From Dehalococcoidia bacterium (GTDB lineage Bacteria > Chloroflexota > Dehalococcoidia > Tepidiformales > Tepidiformaceae), in assembly GCA_022827945.1 (NCBI GenBank), contig JAJEIT010000081.1, forward strand, positions 1-34,182: a stretch of DNA of 34,182 bases. Direction: 5' to 3'. Shown here in pieces: positions 17,123 through 24,754 of this stretch. The notes beneath the pieces were generated by a model. The model was not told the origin of the DNA and did not search any database. It saw only the letters and a list, made by a program, of their open reading frames with translations. Numbering within the stretch: position 1 is the stretch's first letter; every line of letters starts with the position of its first letter. The position numbers were made by a program, and so were the translations under genes.

Positions 17123-17342
17123 GTGAGCCGCGTGAGCGCTCTGAACATCAGCAGCTTCATCTGGGGCATCGCGGACGATGTGCTGCGGGATGTCTACGTC
17201 CGGGGCAAGTACCGGGACGTCATCCTGCCCATGACGGTCATCCGCCGCCTCGACGCGGTCCTCGAACCAACCAAGGACGACGTGCTCCGCATGAAGGAAC
17301 AACTCGACGCGGCCATCATCAAGACAGCGCGCTGCGGCAGGC
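17123..17342 (+). pseudogene. hsdM: hsdM remnant (N-terminus of type I methyltransferase)
   Basis: From GTG 17123 the peptide contains S-S-F-I-W-G-I-A-D-D-V-L-R-D, K-Y-R-D-V-I-L-P-M-T-V-I-R-R-L-D and M-K-E-Q-L-D-A-A. These are hallmarks of the N-terminal helical domain of HsdM, the modification subunit of type I restriction systems. At about 17321 the match jumps frame: D-S-A-L-R-Q-A-S, the expected next HsdM residues, is read in another frame from 17323. The gene then stops abruptly where transposase sequence begins at about 17343. With about 70 of ~500 residues left and a frameshift, it is dead. No hsdS or hsdR is present in the window, so a type I system once stood here or arrived as a fragment. 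Confidence 0.8.
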
Positions 17343-17675
17343 GTCGAGCTCAACTGGACGCTGGAGCGCCGCAAGCGCCTCAAGGCCGAGAGCGAGGACC
17401 TCTTCGAGGCCCACCCTTTCGGACGCATCCTCGGGACGCTTCCGGGCATCGGCCCGCGGACGGGGTCGAGGATCCTCGCTGAGATCGGCGACGGCTCGCG
17501 CTTCGCGAACGGCTCCCGGCTCGCCAGCTACGCCGGGCTCGCGCCAGTGACCCGCCAGTCCGGCTCCAGCCTGCGCGGCGAGGCCCGCCGCCGGGGCGAA
17601 CGCTCCCCCGTCCTCGGATTACAGGAGAGTGCTGACCGGGCAGCCAAGGACGCTGCGCTGGACCCCATGCAATAA
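17343..17675 (+). pseudogene. IS110-family transposase remnant, C-terminal domain
   Basis: In the frame ending at TAA 17673-17675 the translation contains L-P-G-I-G-P-R-T-G-S-R-I-L-A-E-I-G-D followed by S-R-F-A-N-G-S-R-L-A-S-Y-A-G-L-A-P. This is the conserved C-terminal (Transposase_20) domain of IS110/IS1111-type transposases. The expected Ser-containing motif R-Q-S-G-S-S is present. The N-terminal DEDD catalytic domain is missing and the far C-terminus degenerates after R-R-R-G-E-R. It starts directly where the hsdM match ends, so an IS110 insertion followed by deletion probably destroyed hsdM. Confidence 0.8.
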
Positions 17676-17818
17676 TGCGGCCCCTTGGCCAGTGCTGAGA
17701 GGAAAAAGGGCGATCGGACCCGCTCACTGGCGCGATCATGCGGGCAAATGGCCGTGCGCGGCACGATCGCCCACATGCCGGTCCGAGGACTGAACGGGAC
17801 TGCACAGGAGCACGCGCG

Positions 17819-18853
17819 TTGGAGAAAGCGAAGACGCCGCCAGTGATCCACGCCGTCGACCTCTTTTGCGGCATCGGGGGCCTAACGCATGGTCTCGCCC
17901 GATCGGGGATCGCGGTAAAAGCCGGATTCGACAACGACGAGTCGTGTCGCTACGCCTATGAGGCGAACAACTCCGGATCGGAGTTTGTGCCCGCCGACAT
18001 CCGCGATCTCGGTGGCGAAGACCTCGAACCCTACTTCGTCGGTGCGGAAGCCTCTGTCCTAGTTGGCTGCGCGCCTTGTCAGCCCTTCTCAGCGCACAAT
18101 CGCAAGCTGAAGAAGGAAGCCGACTGCTCGCTGGTTTACGAGTTCGCGCGCCTCGTCGAAGAGACGCAGCCCGACGTGGTATCGATGGAGAACGTCCCTG
18201 GTCTAGCCAAGCACGAAGCGTTCGCTGATTTCCTGGAAGTGCTTGAGCGACTCGAGTACGACCACGATGCTGCCGTGGTCTGGTGCTCGGACTACGGCAT
18301 TCCACAGAAGCGGAGGCGGCTCGTCTTGCTCGCTTCGCGACTTGGGTCAATCCGTATCCCTCGACACGGCGTTGGCACACGCACCGTACGCGAGTTCATC
18401 GCGAAACTGCCTCCTATCGCGGACGGTGAGACGCATCCCGATGATCCGGCACACGTCACGATGCCCTTATCGGACATCAACAAGAGGCGCATCAAGCAGT
18501 CGAAACCCGGCGGTACCTGGAAGGACTGGGACGACGCCCTCTTGAGCGCCTGTCACCGAAAATCGTATTACCCGGCACCCTATGGCAGGATGCAGTGGGA
18601 CGACGTGGCACCCACCATCACGACGCAGTTCTGCTACTACAGCACCGGACGATTCGGTCACCCAGAGCAGGATCGAGCGATCTCCGTGCGGGAGGCGGCG
18701 CTGCTCCAGACATTCCCAATCGACTATGAGCTCTCCGAGAAGAGCCAGCCGCCGGTCGTACGCGACGTGGCACGCCACATTGGGAACGCTGTGCCCGTCA
18801 AGCTCGCCGAGGCTATCGGAGAAACCATCGTGGAGGCCGTCGATGCCCGATAA
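17819..18853 (+). CDS. DNA (cytosine-5) methyltransferase, plus-strand copy
   Basis: This C5-methyltransferase is about 344 aa read from TTG 17819, chosen because AGGAG sits 8 nt upstream and the family start motif follows soon after; the frame stays open further 5'. Motif I F-C-G-I-G-G is at about 16-21, the catalytic motif IV P-C-Q-P-F-S at 86-91 with Cys87, and motif VI E-N-V at 124-126. Motif VIII is seen as Q-K-R-R-R, a short target-recognition region comes before P-T-I-T-T-Q, and motif X is R-H-I-G-N-A-V-P. It methylates C5 of cytosine in an unknown site. Its last 11 nt overlap the start of the GHKL ATPase gene, a coupling that makes it the modification partner of that protein. Confidence 0.93.
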   Translation: MEKAKTPPVIHAVDLFCGIGGLTHGLARSGIAVKAGFDNDESCRYAYEANNSGSEFVPADIRDLGGEDLEPYFVGAEASVLVGCAPCQPFSAHNRKLKKEADCSLVYEFARLVEETQPDVVSMENVPGLAKHEAFADFLEVLERLEYDHDAAVVWCSDYGIPQKRRRLVLLASRLGSIRIPRHGVGTRTVREFIAKLPPIADGETHPDDPAHVTMPLSDINKRRIKQSKPGGTWKDWDDALLSACHRKSYYPAPYGRMQWDDVAPTITTQFCYYSTGRFGHPEQDRAISVREAALLQTFPIDYELSEKSQPPVVRDVARHIGNAVPVKLAEAIGETIVEAVDAR

Positions 18854-20909
18854 CGCGAACGGCCGCTATGAAATGAGCATTAGCCTCAGCGTTCTGGATC
18901 ATCTCGGTCTGAATCTGTACAGCAACACGCCGGCCGTCATCTCCGAAGTGATCGCCAACGCTTGGGATGCCGACGCGACGCGAGTCGAGGTCATGATCGA
19001 CACCGACGCGGAGACGATCACGGTCACCGACAACGGTCACGGCATGGACGTCGACGACATCAACAAGCGGTACCTCCGCGTGGGTTACCGCCGCAGGGAC
19101 GAGCAGGGGCCAGTGACCTCCCGCGGCAGGAAGCCCATGGGGAGAAAGGGTATCGGGAAACTGTCACTGTTCTCGATCGCCAACCAGATCTTCGTGCATA
19201 CCTTGAAGGCCGGGAGCGAGCCCGAGGCCTTCCTGCTGGATGCTCATGAAATCCGGCGCACGGTTGAAGAACAGGAACAGGCGGGGAGCGGAGACGGGGA
19301 ACCCAGGCGTCCGCGATACCGCCCCGAGAGAGTGGACTTCGATGATGCCGGCCTCGCCGGTGGTAGTGGGACGAAGGTCAAGATCGCCGATTTGAAGAAG
19401 GTGCGACTCACCACAGGATCAGTCACCGGCCTGCGAAAGCGGATTGCGCGACGCTTTGGACTCATCGCTGATGACTTTGAGATTATTGTCAATGGCGAAC
19501 CCGTCAGGTTCTCCGACCGTGACTACTTCCACAAGGCGAGGTTCCTCTTCCAGTACGGCGACTACGACTATGCCCAGCACTGCTCGAACCTAGATCGCCA
19601 TGAAGACCACGATACGCCGCTGGCGTTTCCCCGAGGGTCGCGATTCGACGCGAACGGCGTTGCCAGCGAGCCTGGTGAACATGAGGTAAGGGGATGGATC
19701 GCGATAGCCCGACACTCGAATGACCTGGATGACAGTTCTGGCGATCGCGACGACAACCTAAACAAGATTACGATTCTGATGCGCGGCAAGGTGGCGCAGG
19801 AGGATATCCTGCAGGAGTATCGCTTGGGCGGGATGATCACCAAGTTCATCTTCGGCGAGATTCACGCTGATTTCCTTGATGTGGACGAGGACGATGATGT
19901 TGCGACGACAAGTCGGCAGCGTCTTGCCGAGGACCACCCGCGATATGTGGCTCTCAAAGCGTTCATCGAGGCTGAACTTCGCCACATTTGGACAAGAACG
20001 AACACTCTCAAGAAACAGCGCGCGCTAAAGACGGCCCTGGATTCCAACCCCCACGTCAAGGAGTGGTATGAGGGCTTGCGCCCGCGATCACTGCAGATGC
20101 GAGCGCGGAACGTGTTCCACGGCATTGATCTAGCCAATATGGATGAGGACCACCGGCACGAGTTCTACGCAACGGCTGTACTAGCGTTCGAGAGGTTGAA
20201 GCTCGACCACGCCTTGGAGCAACTCGAGCTGATTGATGCCGAGAACGTTGAGCGCTTCCTAGAGTGGCTTGCGGACATGGACGCCATAGAGGCGTCGCGC
20301 TATCACGAGATCGTGCGTGAGCGCCTAGCCATCATCGACGAGCTGCAGGGGAAGGTGGATCGTGACGAATACGAGAAGGTCCTGCAGCAGTACATCTTCG
20401 ATCACCTGTGGCTCCTTGACCCAGCCTGGGAGCGCGCGACAGAGTATCGGAACATGGAAGAGCGGATTCAGAATGCGGTGGCGCGAGTCCCGATCCGTAA
20501 CAAGGAAGAGGTTCGCACTGACGTGCGGTATCGCCGGATCTCGGGCGCACATGTGATCATCGAGCTAAAGAGAGCATCGGTAAGGACGCGCAAAACGGCG
20601 ATTGAGGATCAGGTGAACGATTACATCGCCGCTGTGAAGCAGGACATTGAGAAAGATCCGGATGAAAGGCGTTTTCCCATCGAAGCAATCAGCCTGTTGG
20701 GGCAGCTTCCCATCGGCTGGGATAACCCCGAGACTCGCCAACGAGACGAAGAATCGCTCCGCGGGTACGGAATCAGAGTGATGACGTACGACGAGCTGAT
20801 TAACCGCGCTCACTCGGCCTACGCGAAGTTTGTCGAAGCTCAGGCACCGGTCGGTGAGTTGCGCGAGACCGTCGAGGCAATCCGCTCGTACAGGGCTCCC
20901 GCAGACTAG
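18843..20909 (+). CDS. MORC/MutL-like GHKL ATPase fused to a PD-(D/E)XK-like nuclease domain
   Basis: This 688-aa protein starts at ATG 18843, inside the end of the methyltransferase gene. The GHKL ATP-binding domain (about 1-240) shows the N box E-V-I-A-N-A-W-D-A-D with Glu35 and Asn39, G1 D-N-G-H-G-M at 63-68 and G2 M-G-R-K-G-I-G-K-L-S at 99-108. A transducer-like region and a long helical segment follow to about 500. The last ~180 residues contain F-D-H-L-W-L-L-D-P-A-W, then Asp560 and the strand A-H-V-I-I-E-L-K-R-A (Glu575, Lys577). This pattern suits a restriction-fold nuclease of the DUF4263/Shedu or Mrr type. Prokaryotic MORC-like ATPases in operons with C5 methyltransferases are known in restriction systems. 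It is likely the ATP-driven restriction effector; the nuclease call is by pattern. Confidence 0.85.
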   Translation: MPDNANGRYEMSISLSVLDHLGLNLYSNTPAVISEVIANAWDADATRVEVMIDTDAETITVTDNGHGMDVDDINKRYLRVGYRRRDEQGPVTSRGRKPMGRKGIGKLSLFSIANQIFVHTLKAGSEPEAFLLDAHEIRRTVEEQEQAGSGDGEPRRPRYRPERVDFDDAGLAGGSGTKVKIADLKKVRLTTGSVTGLRKRIARRFGLIADDFEIIVNGEPVRFSDRDYFHKARFLFQYGDYDYAQHCSNLDRHEDHDTPLAFPRGSRFDANGVASEPGEHEVRGWIAIARHSNDLDDSSGDRDDNLNKITILMRGKVAQEDILQEYRLGGMITKFIFGEIHADFLDVDEDDDVATTSRQRLAEDHPRYVALKAFIEAELRHIWTRTNTLKKQRALKTALDSNPHVKEWYEGLRPRSLQMRARNVFHGIDLANMDEDHRHEFYATAVLAFERLKLDHALEQLELIDAENVERFLEWLADMDAIEASRYHEIVRERLAIIDELQGKVDRDEYEKVLQQYIFDHLWLLDPAWERATEYRNMEERIQNAVARVPIRNKEEVRTDVRYRRISGAHVIIELKRASVRTRKTAIEDQVNDYIAAVKQDIEKDPDERRFPIEAISLLGQLPIGWDNPETRQRDEESLRGYGIRVMTYDELINRAHSAYAKFVEAQAPVGELRETVEAIRSYRAPAD

Positions 20910-21008
20910 ACTGTCCTATCCATCCGGGGGGTACGACCGGTGCCGGCCTCTGGCGGGAGGGGTAAGGCCACGCACTCTGGCCACGCCGCCCGGCGGGCTG
21001 TGTGACCA

Positions 21009-21536
21009 TCACTCCGGCTGATCATCCGCGACCTCCCCGTCCGAAATGCGCAGCAGCAGCCCTGCGTTCTCGCGAACCCAGCCGAACGGGACGGATCGCC
21101 GAAAACGCTGCTGGCCCGGATCTGCGTACGGACGGTCGGCCTCCCAAGCGTCGAAGAACTCAAGCAGGTCGGCGCCGGCACAGTAGCGGACCTCAACGAG
21201 CCGAAGCCAGTCTTGATGCGAGATGAAGAGGTGCCCAGCGGCGCGGTCAGCGGCGAGCTTCTCCCGCCACGAGTTGCGATGGTACTGGTACTCGAACGAG
21301 CTTCCGTAGGTGGCCGACTTGACCTCGTATCGCTCGAGATCGAGCCCACTCTGCGTCGGTAGGCCACGGTCGCGGACCAGGATCGACGCGAACAGTTCCC
21401 AGTCCTCCGACATCGCGACCCTTGGCGCTACTCCGCGTGCCGTGTAGAGGCGGACCTTTCCGCGCAGCGGCCCGTACATGTAGGCGTGGAAGAAGATCAG
21501 CGCCTTCTCGATGTCGAGGTCGTCGGGGAGCGTCAT
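21009..21536 (-). CDS. Putative small restriction endonuclease (E-x-K motif)
   Basis: This 175-aa protein starts at ATG 21536, overlapping the vsr stop in an ATGA junction. The centre reads G-L-D-L-E-R-Y-E-V-K-S-A, with Asp66 and Glu71-x-Lys73, the D...E-x-K signature of the restriction-endonuclease fold. The segment Y-Q-Y-H-R-N-S-W-R-E-K-L follows. Trp-rich patches (W-E-L-F, Q-D-W-L-R-L) may form the rest of the core. It is the third gene of an operon with a C5 methyltransferase and a Vsr-like nuclease, so a role as the cognate or accessory endonuclease fits. I do not recognise a named family. It converges tail to tail with the GHKL ATPase gene, with 99 nt between the stops. Confidence 0.7.
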   Translation of the reverse strand: MTLPDDLDIEKALIFFHAYMYGPLRGKVRLYTARGVAPRVAMSEDWELFASILVRDRGLPTQSGLDLERYEVKSATYGSSFEYQYHRNSWREKLAADRAAGHLFISHQDWLRLVEVRYCAGADLLEFFDAWEADRPYADPGQQRFRRSVPFGWVRENAGLLLRISDGEVADDQPE

Positions 21537-22021
21537 GCCGATGGCTCGCTGATGTCGACGCCGTCTGGCTTCGTGCTGATTGGGTGGTGCAGGGCGGCCT
21601 GCTCTACTACGTCGGCGGCCCCCTGAAGGTCGCGCCCAATCGCGCGGTCTGTGATGCGAATGACGGTCCAACCGAGCGCACACAATTCGTTGTCGACTCG
21701 AGCGTCTCGCTCGACGTTGCGCTCGATCTTGCGCTGCCAGTACTGCGGCATTTGCGCGAGTCTCTCCGCACTCAGCTTCTTGCCATGCCAGAACTCGCCA
21801 TCAACGAAGACGGCGACGCGACGGCCTACCAGGGCGACATCGGGTCGGCCAGGCGCGCGTGCGTAATCGACTCGATAGCGCATGCCCCGGCGGGTGAGTT
21901 CGCGGCGCAACGCGAGTTCTGGAGCTGTGTCCTTCCGGCGAACGCGGCGCATAGCAAACGAGCGTTGCTCGGGCGTAAGCGGATCGCGACGAGCGGCTGG
22001 AGGGTTACGCGACGGCGGCAT
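21533..22021 (-). CDS. vsr: Vsr-like very-short-patch-repair endonuclease
   Basis: This 162-aa protein is read from ATG 22021, which lies inside the end of the methyltransferase gene (17-nt overlap). The Vsr fold is recognised by T-P-E-Q-R-S-x-x-M-R-R-V-R-R-K-D-T near residue 16, E-L-x-L-R-R-E-L near 35, G-R-P-D with catalytic Asp61, V-A-V-F-V-D-G-E-F-W-H-G with Phe77, Trp78 and His79, and the later W-x-x-K-I-E-R-N. Classical Vsr nicks DNA beside T:G mismatches that arise when 5-methylcytosine is deaminated, so pairing with a C5 methyltransferase is expected. The zinc-ligand cysteines around the F-W-H-G motif of the E. coli enzyme are absent here. This places it in the divergent Vsr-like group linked to restriction systems. 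It could repair mismatches or act as a restriction nuclease. Confidence 0.9.
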   Translation of the reverse strand: MPPSRNPPAARRDPLTPEQRSFAMRRVRRKDTAPELALRRELTRRGMRYRVDYARAPGRPDVALVGRRVAVFVDGEFWHGKKLSAERLAQMPQYWQRKIERNVERDARVDNELCALGWTVIRITDRAIGRDLQGAADVVEQAALHHPISTKPDGVDISEPSA

Positions 22022-23174
22022 AGGCTGCGCTCTGGTCGAGCAGCCGAAGCTGGGATTCCGGGTCCGACCGCTCGCCCTCGCACAGGAAGCCCAGCGCGTG
22101 CGCGACCAACCAGCGCACCGCGGGAACGCACACCGCGTCTCCGAACCCGAGCCAGGCCCGCCGGTCTGAGACATCGATCGGGAAGTCCCAAGCGCCCTGG
22201 AGGCGGGCGTACTCGCGCCCGCTCAGCGGGCGTATCCTGGCTGTTCCTGTACGACAGTCGACGAGGAATTGCACGCTGCTGCCCCCGTGCGGCGTCCTCA
22301 GGCAGCCAGCGAGCTGGTCTGCTCGCACCTCACCTACCGTCCGCCCGGCCCGGACACGGCGGAACATCGTTGCTACGCCGTCCCGCACGCCCGCGGATAG
22401 CTCCTCGACACGCTCGCGATGGCGCGGCGCCATCGCATCGATGAGCGCATCCACCCGCTCATCCGGCCACCACGACGCGTCGTCTCCCGGCACTTGGTCT
22501 AAGACCGCTGCAAGCCGGAGCGGGCTTCCGCGCGGGGGCTCGGGAAGCGAGAGCTCTATGAACGGCAGGTCGCGATTGGCGCGCTGGAAGCGCTGAACGT
22601 TGCGAGGCCGGAGCACTGAGAGGTCTCCGTCTCCGCTTCGGGATGACACGCCGACGGCAAGATCGCTCCGAAGCGCGACGACGAAGAGGCGCGGACGGCT
22701 CTGTGGAGCGAACCACTTGGCGTCCAGCACCACGACGTCCATGAGGTACCCGAGTTTGCCGATGCGCTCGCAGATGGCGCGGAGATCCCGCCCGCCCTCC
22801 GACGACAGCAGACCGGTCACGTTCTCCAATAGCAGCGCCGACGGGAGCGCGCCTCGGTGGTGCAGGCCCCCGACAAGGTCGAGGAAGGGCCAGATCGTGC
22901 CCGAATGCCTTCCCGCGAGTCCACTGCGGTTGCCCGCGAGCGACAGGTCGATGCAGGGGAACGACGCTGTCACTAGATCGACATCGGCCGGAATGTCGGA
23001 GACGGAGAGATCATGGATGTCGCGGACGAGCAGGTGATCGGAACCAAAGCGCGCTGTGTACATTTCGGCCTTGGTGGGCGCGATGTCGTTAGCGAATACG
23101 CATTCCCACCCGAGAGGTTCGATCGCTTCGCGGACAAGTCCAATGCCCGCGAAGAACTCCGCGAATCTCGGCAT
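22005..23174 (-). CDS. DNA (cytosine-5) methyltransferase, minus-strand copy
   Basis: This 389-aa protein starts at ATG 23174, with GGAGG 7 nt upstream; the frame is open 60 nt further but the family begins at F-A-E-F-F-A-G-I-G. Motif I F-A-G-I-G-L is at 8-13. Motif IV reads S-F-P-C-I-D-L-S at about 71-78, with catalytic Cys74 but Ile where most enzymes have Gln. Motif VI L-E-N-V is at 116-119, motif VIII Q-S-R-P-R-L-F-V-V follows, then a recognition region near 190-290, R-T-P-H-G-G-S-S and G-F-G-D-A-V-C-V-P as motif X. It differs clearly from the plus-strand methyltransferase, so the two may modify different strands or sites. It heads the methyltransferase-vsr-endonuclease operon, all overlapping. 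Confidence 0.93.
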   Translation of the reverse strand: MPRFAEFFAGIGLVREAIEPLGWECVFANDIAPTKAEMYTARFGSDHLLVRDIHDLSVSDIPADVDLVTASFPCIDLSLAGNRSGLAGRHSGTIWPFLDLVGGLHHRGALPSALLLENVTGLLSSEGGRDLRAICERIGKLGYLMDVVVLDAKWFAPQSRPRLFVVALRSDLAVGVSSRSGDGDLSVLRPRNVQRFQRANRDLPFIELSLPEPPRGSPLRLAAVLDQVPGDDASWWPDERVDALIDAMAPRHRERVEELSAGVRDGVATMFRRVRAGRTVGEVRADQLAGCLRTPHGGSSVQFLVDCRTGTARIRPLSGREYARLQGAWDFPIDVSDRRAWLGFGDAVCVPAVRWLVAHALGFLCEGERSDPESQLRLLDQSAAYAAVA

Positions 23175-23625
23175 CCCCAAGCCTCCGCTCCCGCTGATTG
23201 TGGCCCGAGCGGTAATGGATGCGCAAGCGCTCAAGCACTAGACTTGAAACCTCGAGGCACGCGCCGGTCCTCGTCGGCAGGTCTGGCGCAGCCCGACGTG
23301 CTCCCGCCGCGCCGCCTATGCGAGCCCCTGCTGTCCCCGGCGCACTGTCGCGCGAGTGCGTGGCCACCTCTGGAGCGGCCACGAGTTCGACGAAGGGCTC
23401 GCGAGCCGTACACCGATAGCCACTATTGGCGCGTCACATACAGTTGAATCAAGAACGCGACCGCATCTTCGACCCGTTGAGGCAAGCCGGCTTTGCGGGT
23501 GATCAACGCTTGGGAGTACAAGCGCGACCAGCGTTAGCGCAGTGCGCGCTCCGGAGCGGCGCCGGCTCGGCGAGCTGTCGGCTATCATCGAGTCACGGCC
23601 TGGAGCGCCACCGAGGAGTCCAAAG
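23175..23625. other. Intergenic/scar region upstream of the minus-strand methyltransferase operon
   Basis: No intact gene is convincing here. The first ~80 nt next to 23174 must hold the operon's promoter and its RBS. The remainder contains short frames without family features and the 36-residue fragment described separately. No tRNA, integrase or repeat that could serve as an attachment site was seen. It looks like decayed sequence at the island edge. Confidence 0.5.
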
Positions 23626-24599
23626 ATGCCGCCTACTGAGGAAGCTCGAATCGCTGAGATCGCTGCCAAGGTTGAGGACCAGAGCCCGTGCGGCTCGCCG
23701 TTGGCGGCGTCGAGACCGTACTCGCCGAGCAGGTCGCCGCTCGCCTCGCCGTAGGCGAAGACGCTGTTCCGGTTGCCGTCGAGCACCCAGATTCGGCCCC
23801 CGCCGCCCCAGAGGCCGCGCGCGTGGGCGTTGCGGGTGACGAGCTGGATGTCGCGCTCGGGCAGGCGCTCGGCGCTCGCCAGGTCGTACGCGAAGAGCCG
23901 GTCGCGGCCGCTGTCGGAGACCCAGGCGGTCCCACCGCCGGCCCAGACGCCGCGGGGCGCGCGGTTGCGCTCGTCGAGCGCGAACTCGCGGTCCTCGATG
24001 CGTTCGCCGCTCGCGAGGTCGTATGCGTAGACGGCGTCGCCGGGACCGTCGGCGTTGTTGGCCAGCCACAACGTTCTCCCGTCCGACCAGGCGCCCGTGG
24101 GCCGCTCGTTCCCCGCGGCCAGCGCCTCGAGGTCGCGCGTCACCGTCCATTCGAAGTCGGCCTTGCTTGGCCGGGGGGCGCTGCTGCCACCACCGCCGAC
24201 AGGGCCACCACCACTGCCGCCCGGCGGTGACGGCGCTGGCCTGGGCGGGATCGTCACCGTCGCGATCGCTCCGGCGCTCGTCCCCCGGATCGCGCGCAAC
24301 TCGAAGGTGTACTGGACACCGTATTCGATGTTCGCCGAGACGTGTGTGGTGGCGTGGGTACCGAATTGAAGCCACTCGCTCGTTACGCCGGCTGCCGTTC
24401 GGCGCAACTGGTACGCGGTGATCGTGGGATCGTTCGGACTGTCCCAGGTCAACGTGACCGCCCTGCCCTCGCCGGGCGCAGCCGTGAAACCGGCCGGCGC
24501 GCTCGGCGACAGGGCGTCGACCCTGTGCAGCGGGAACAGGAAGATCGTGAGTGCGAGAAATAGCAGCGCCGCGAAGCGGCCGGCGAGCCGGCTTCCCAT
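23316..24599 (-). CDS. Secreted fibronectin-III/propeller-like surface protein, 3'-truncated
   Basis: The start at ATG 24599 has GGAG 8 nt upstream and opens a signal peptide: R-L-A-G-R-F, then a hydrophobic core to about residue 24, and cleavage near V-D-A. Residues ~30-120 form a fibronectin type III domain (V-T-L-T-W-D-S-P-N-D ... Y-Q-L-R-R), followed by a Gly/Pro/Ser linker. Then come repeats of the type G-A-W-S-D-G-x-T-L-W-L-A-N-N and V-Y-A-Y-D-L-A-S-G-E-R, blades of a beta-propeller-like domain. These match the gene at 31253 almost residue for residue until G-L-W-S at about 23677. After that the frame runs on to 23316 through unrelated sequence, giving a ~120-residue junk tail. The intact parent would have more blades. 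It is probably a cell-surface or secreted binding protein, non-functional in this form. Confidence 0.7.
   Translation of the reverse strand: MGSRLAGRFAALLFLALTIFLFPLHRVDALSPSAPAGFTAAPGEGRAVTLTWDSPNDPTITAYQLRRTAAGVTSEWLQFGTHATTHVSANIEYGVQYTFELRAIRGTSAGAIATVTIPPRPAPSPPGGSGGGPVGGGGSSAPRPSKADFEWTVTRDLEALAAGNERPTGAWSDGRTLWLANNADGPGDAVYAYDLASGERIEDREFALDERNRAPRGVWAGGGTAWVSDSGRDRLFAYDLASAERLPERDIQLVTRNAHARGLWGGGGRIWVLDGNRNSVFAYGEASGDLLGEYGLDAANGEPHGLWSSTLAAISAIRASSVGGIFGLLGGAPGRDSMIADSSPSRRRSGARTALTLVALVLPSVDHPQSRLASTGRRCGRVLDSTVCDAPIVAIGVRLASPSSNSWPLQRWPRTRATVRRGQQGLA
23423..23533 (-). pseudogene. Possible C-terminal remnant of an unknown gene
   Basis: The minus-strand frame ending at TAG 23423-23425 reads ...K-A-G-L-P-Q-R-V-E-D-A-V-A-F-L-I-Q-L-Y-V-T-R-Q, which has natural protein composition and amphipathic helices, unlike the Arg-rich shadow frames around it. 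An in-frame TAA stands just upstream (23534-23536), so at most 36 residues remain. No family is recognised, and it may be chance. Confidence 0.25.
23626..23682 (+). pseudogene. Possible beheaded gene start at the island edge
   Basis: An ATG at 23626 with GAGGAG 7 nt upstream opens a peptide M-P-P-T-E-E-A-R-I-A-E-I-A-A-K-V-E-D-Q with good helical composition. At 23677 the sequence changes into the antisense of the propeller-like gene and the frame becomes a meaningless tail ending at 23754. It is probably the first ~17 codons of a gene cut off by the same event that truncated the neighbouring surface-protein gene. No family can be named from so short a piece. Confidence 0.25.
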
Positions 24600-24754
24600 C
24601 CTTTCAGCTCCGGCATGAGAACTGCCCGGTGCTCTCCGTCGTATGGCGCGCGGTGAACGTGCCGAAGGGTCGCTACAGCGCCTTCTCGCACGCTCTGAGC
24701 GTCCGCCCCGTCTTCGCCGGGATCCGATGACGATGTCCACCAGGTCACTCACGG

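Larger units (their letters stand above)
9151..23676. other. Inserted or rearranged defence island
   Basis: Both edges lie in broken genes: the helicase loses its last motif at 9150, and the propeller-like surface protein loses homology to its paralogue at about 23676. Between them are only restriction- and defence-type genes and mobile-element scars. Bases are somewhat less GC-rich than in region 1. I found no att repeats, integrase or inverted repeats, so the mechanism is unknown; insertion, deletion or recombination could each give this picture. Confidence 0.5.

Noticed and set aside
17343-17818. Complete IS110 element
   Set aside because: The N-terminal DEDD domain is absent and no element ends could be defined; only the C-terminal coding remnant is supported.
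9150-23680. Attachment-site direct repeats flanking the island
   Set aside because: The sequences around 9135-9200 and 23600-23690 were compared by eye; no shared stretch long enough to be meaningful was found.
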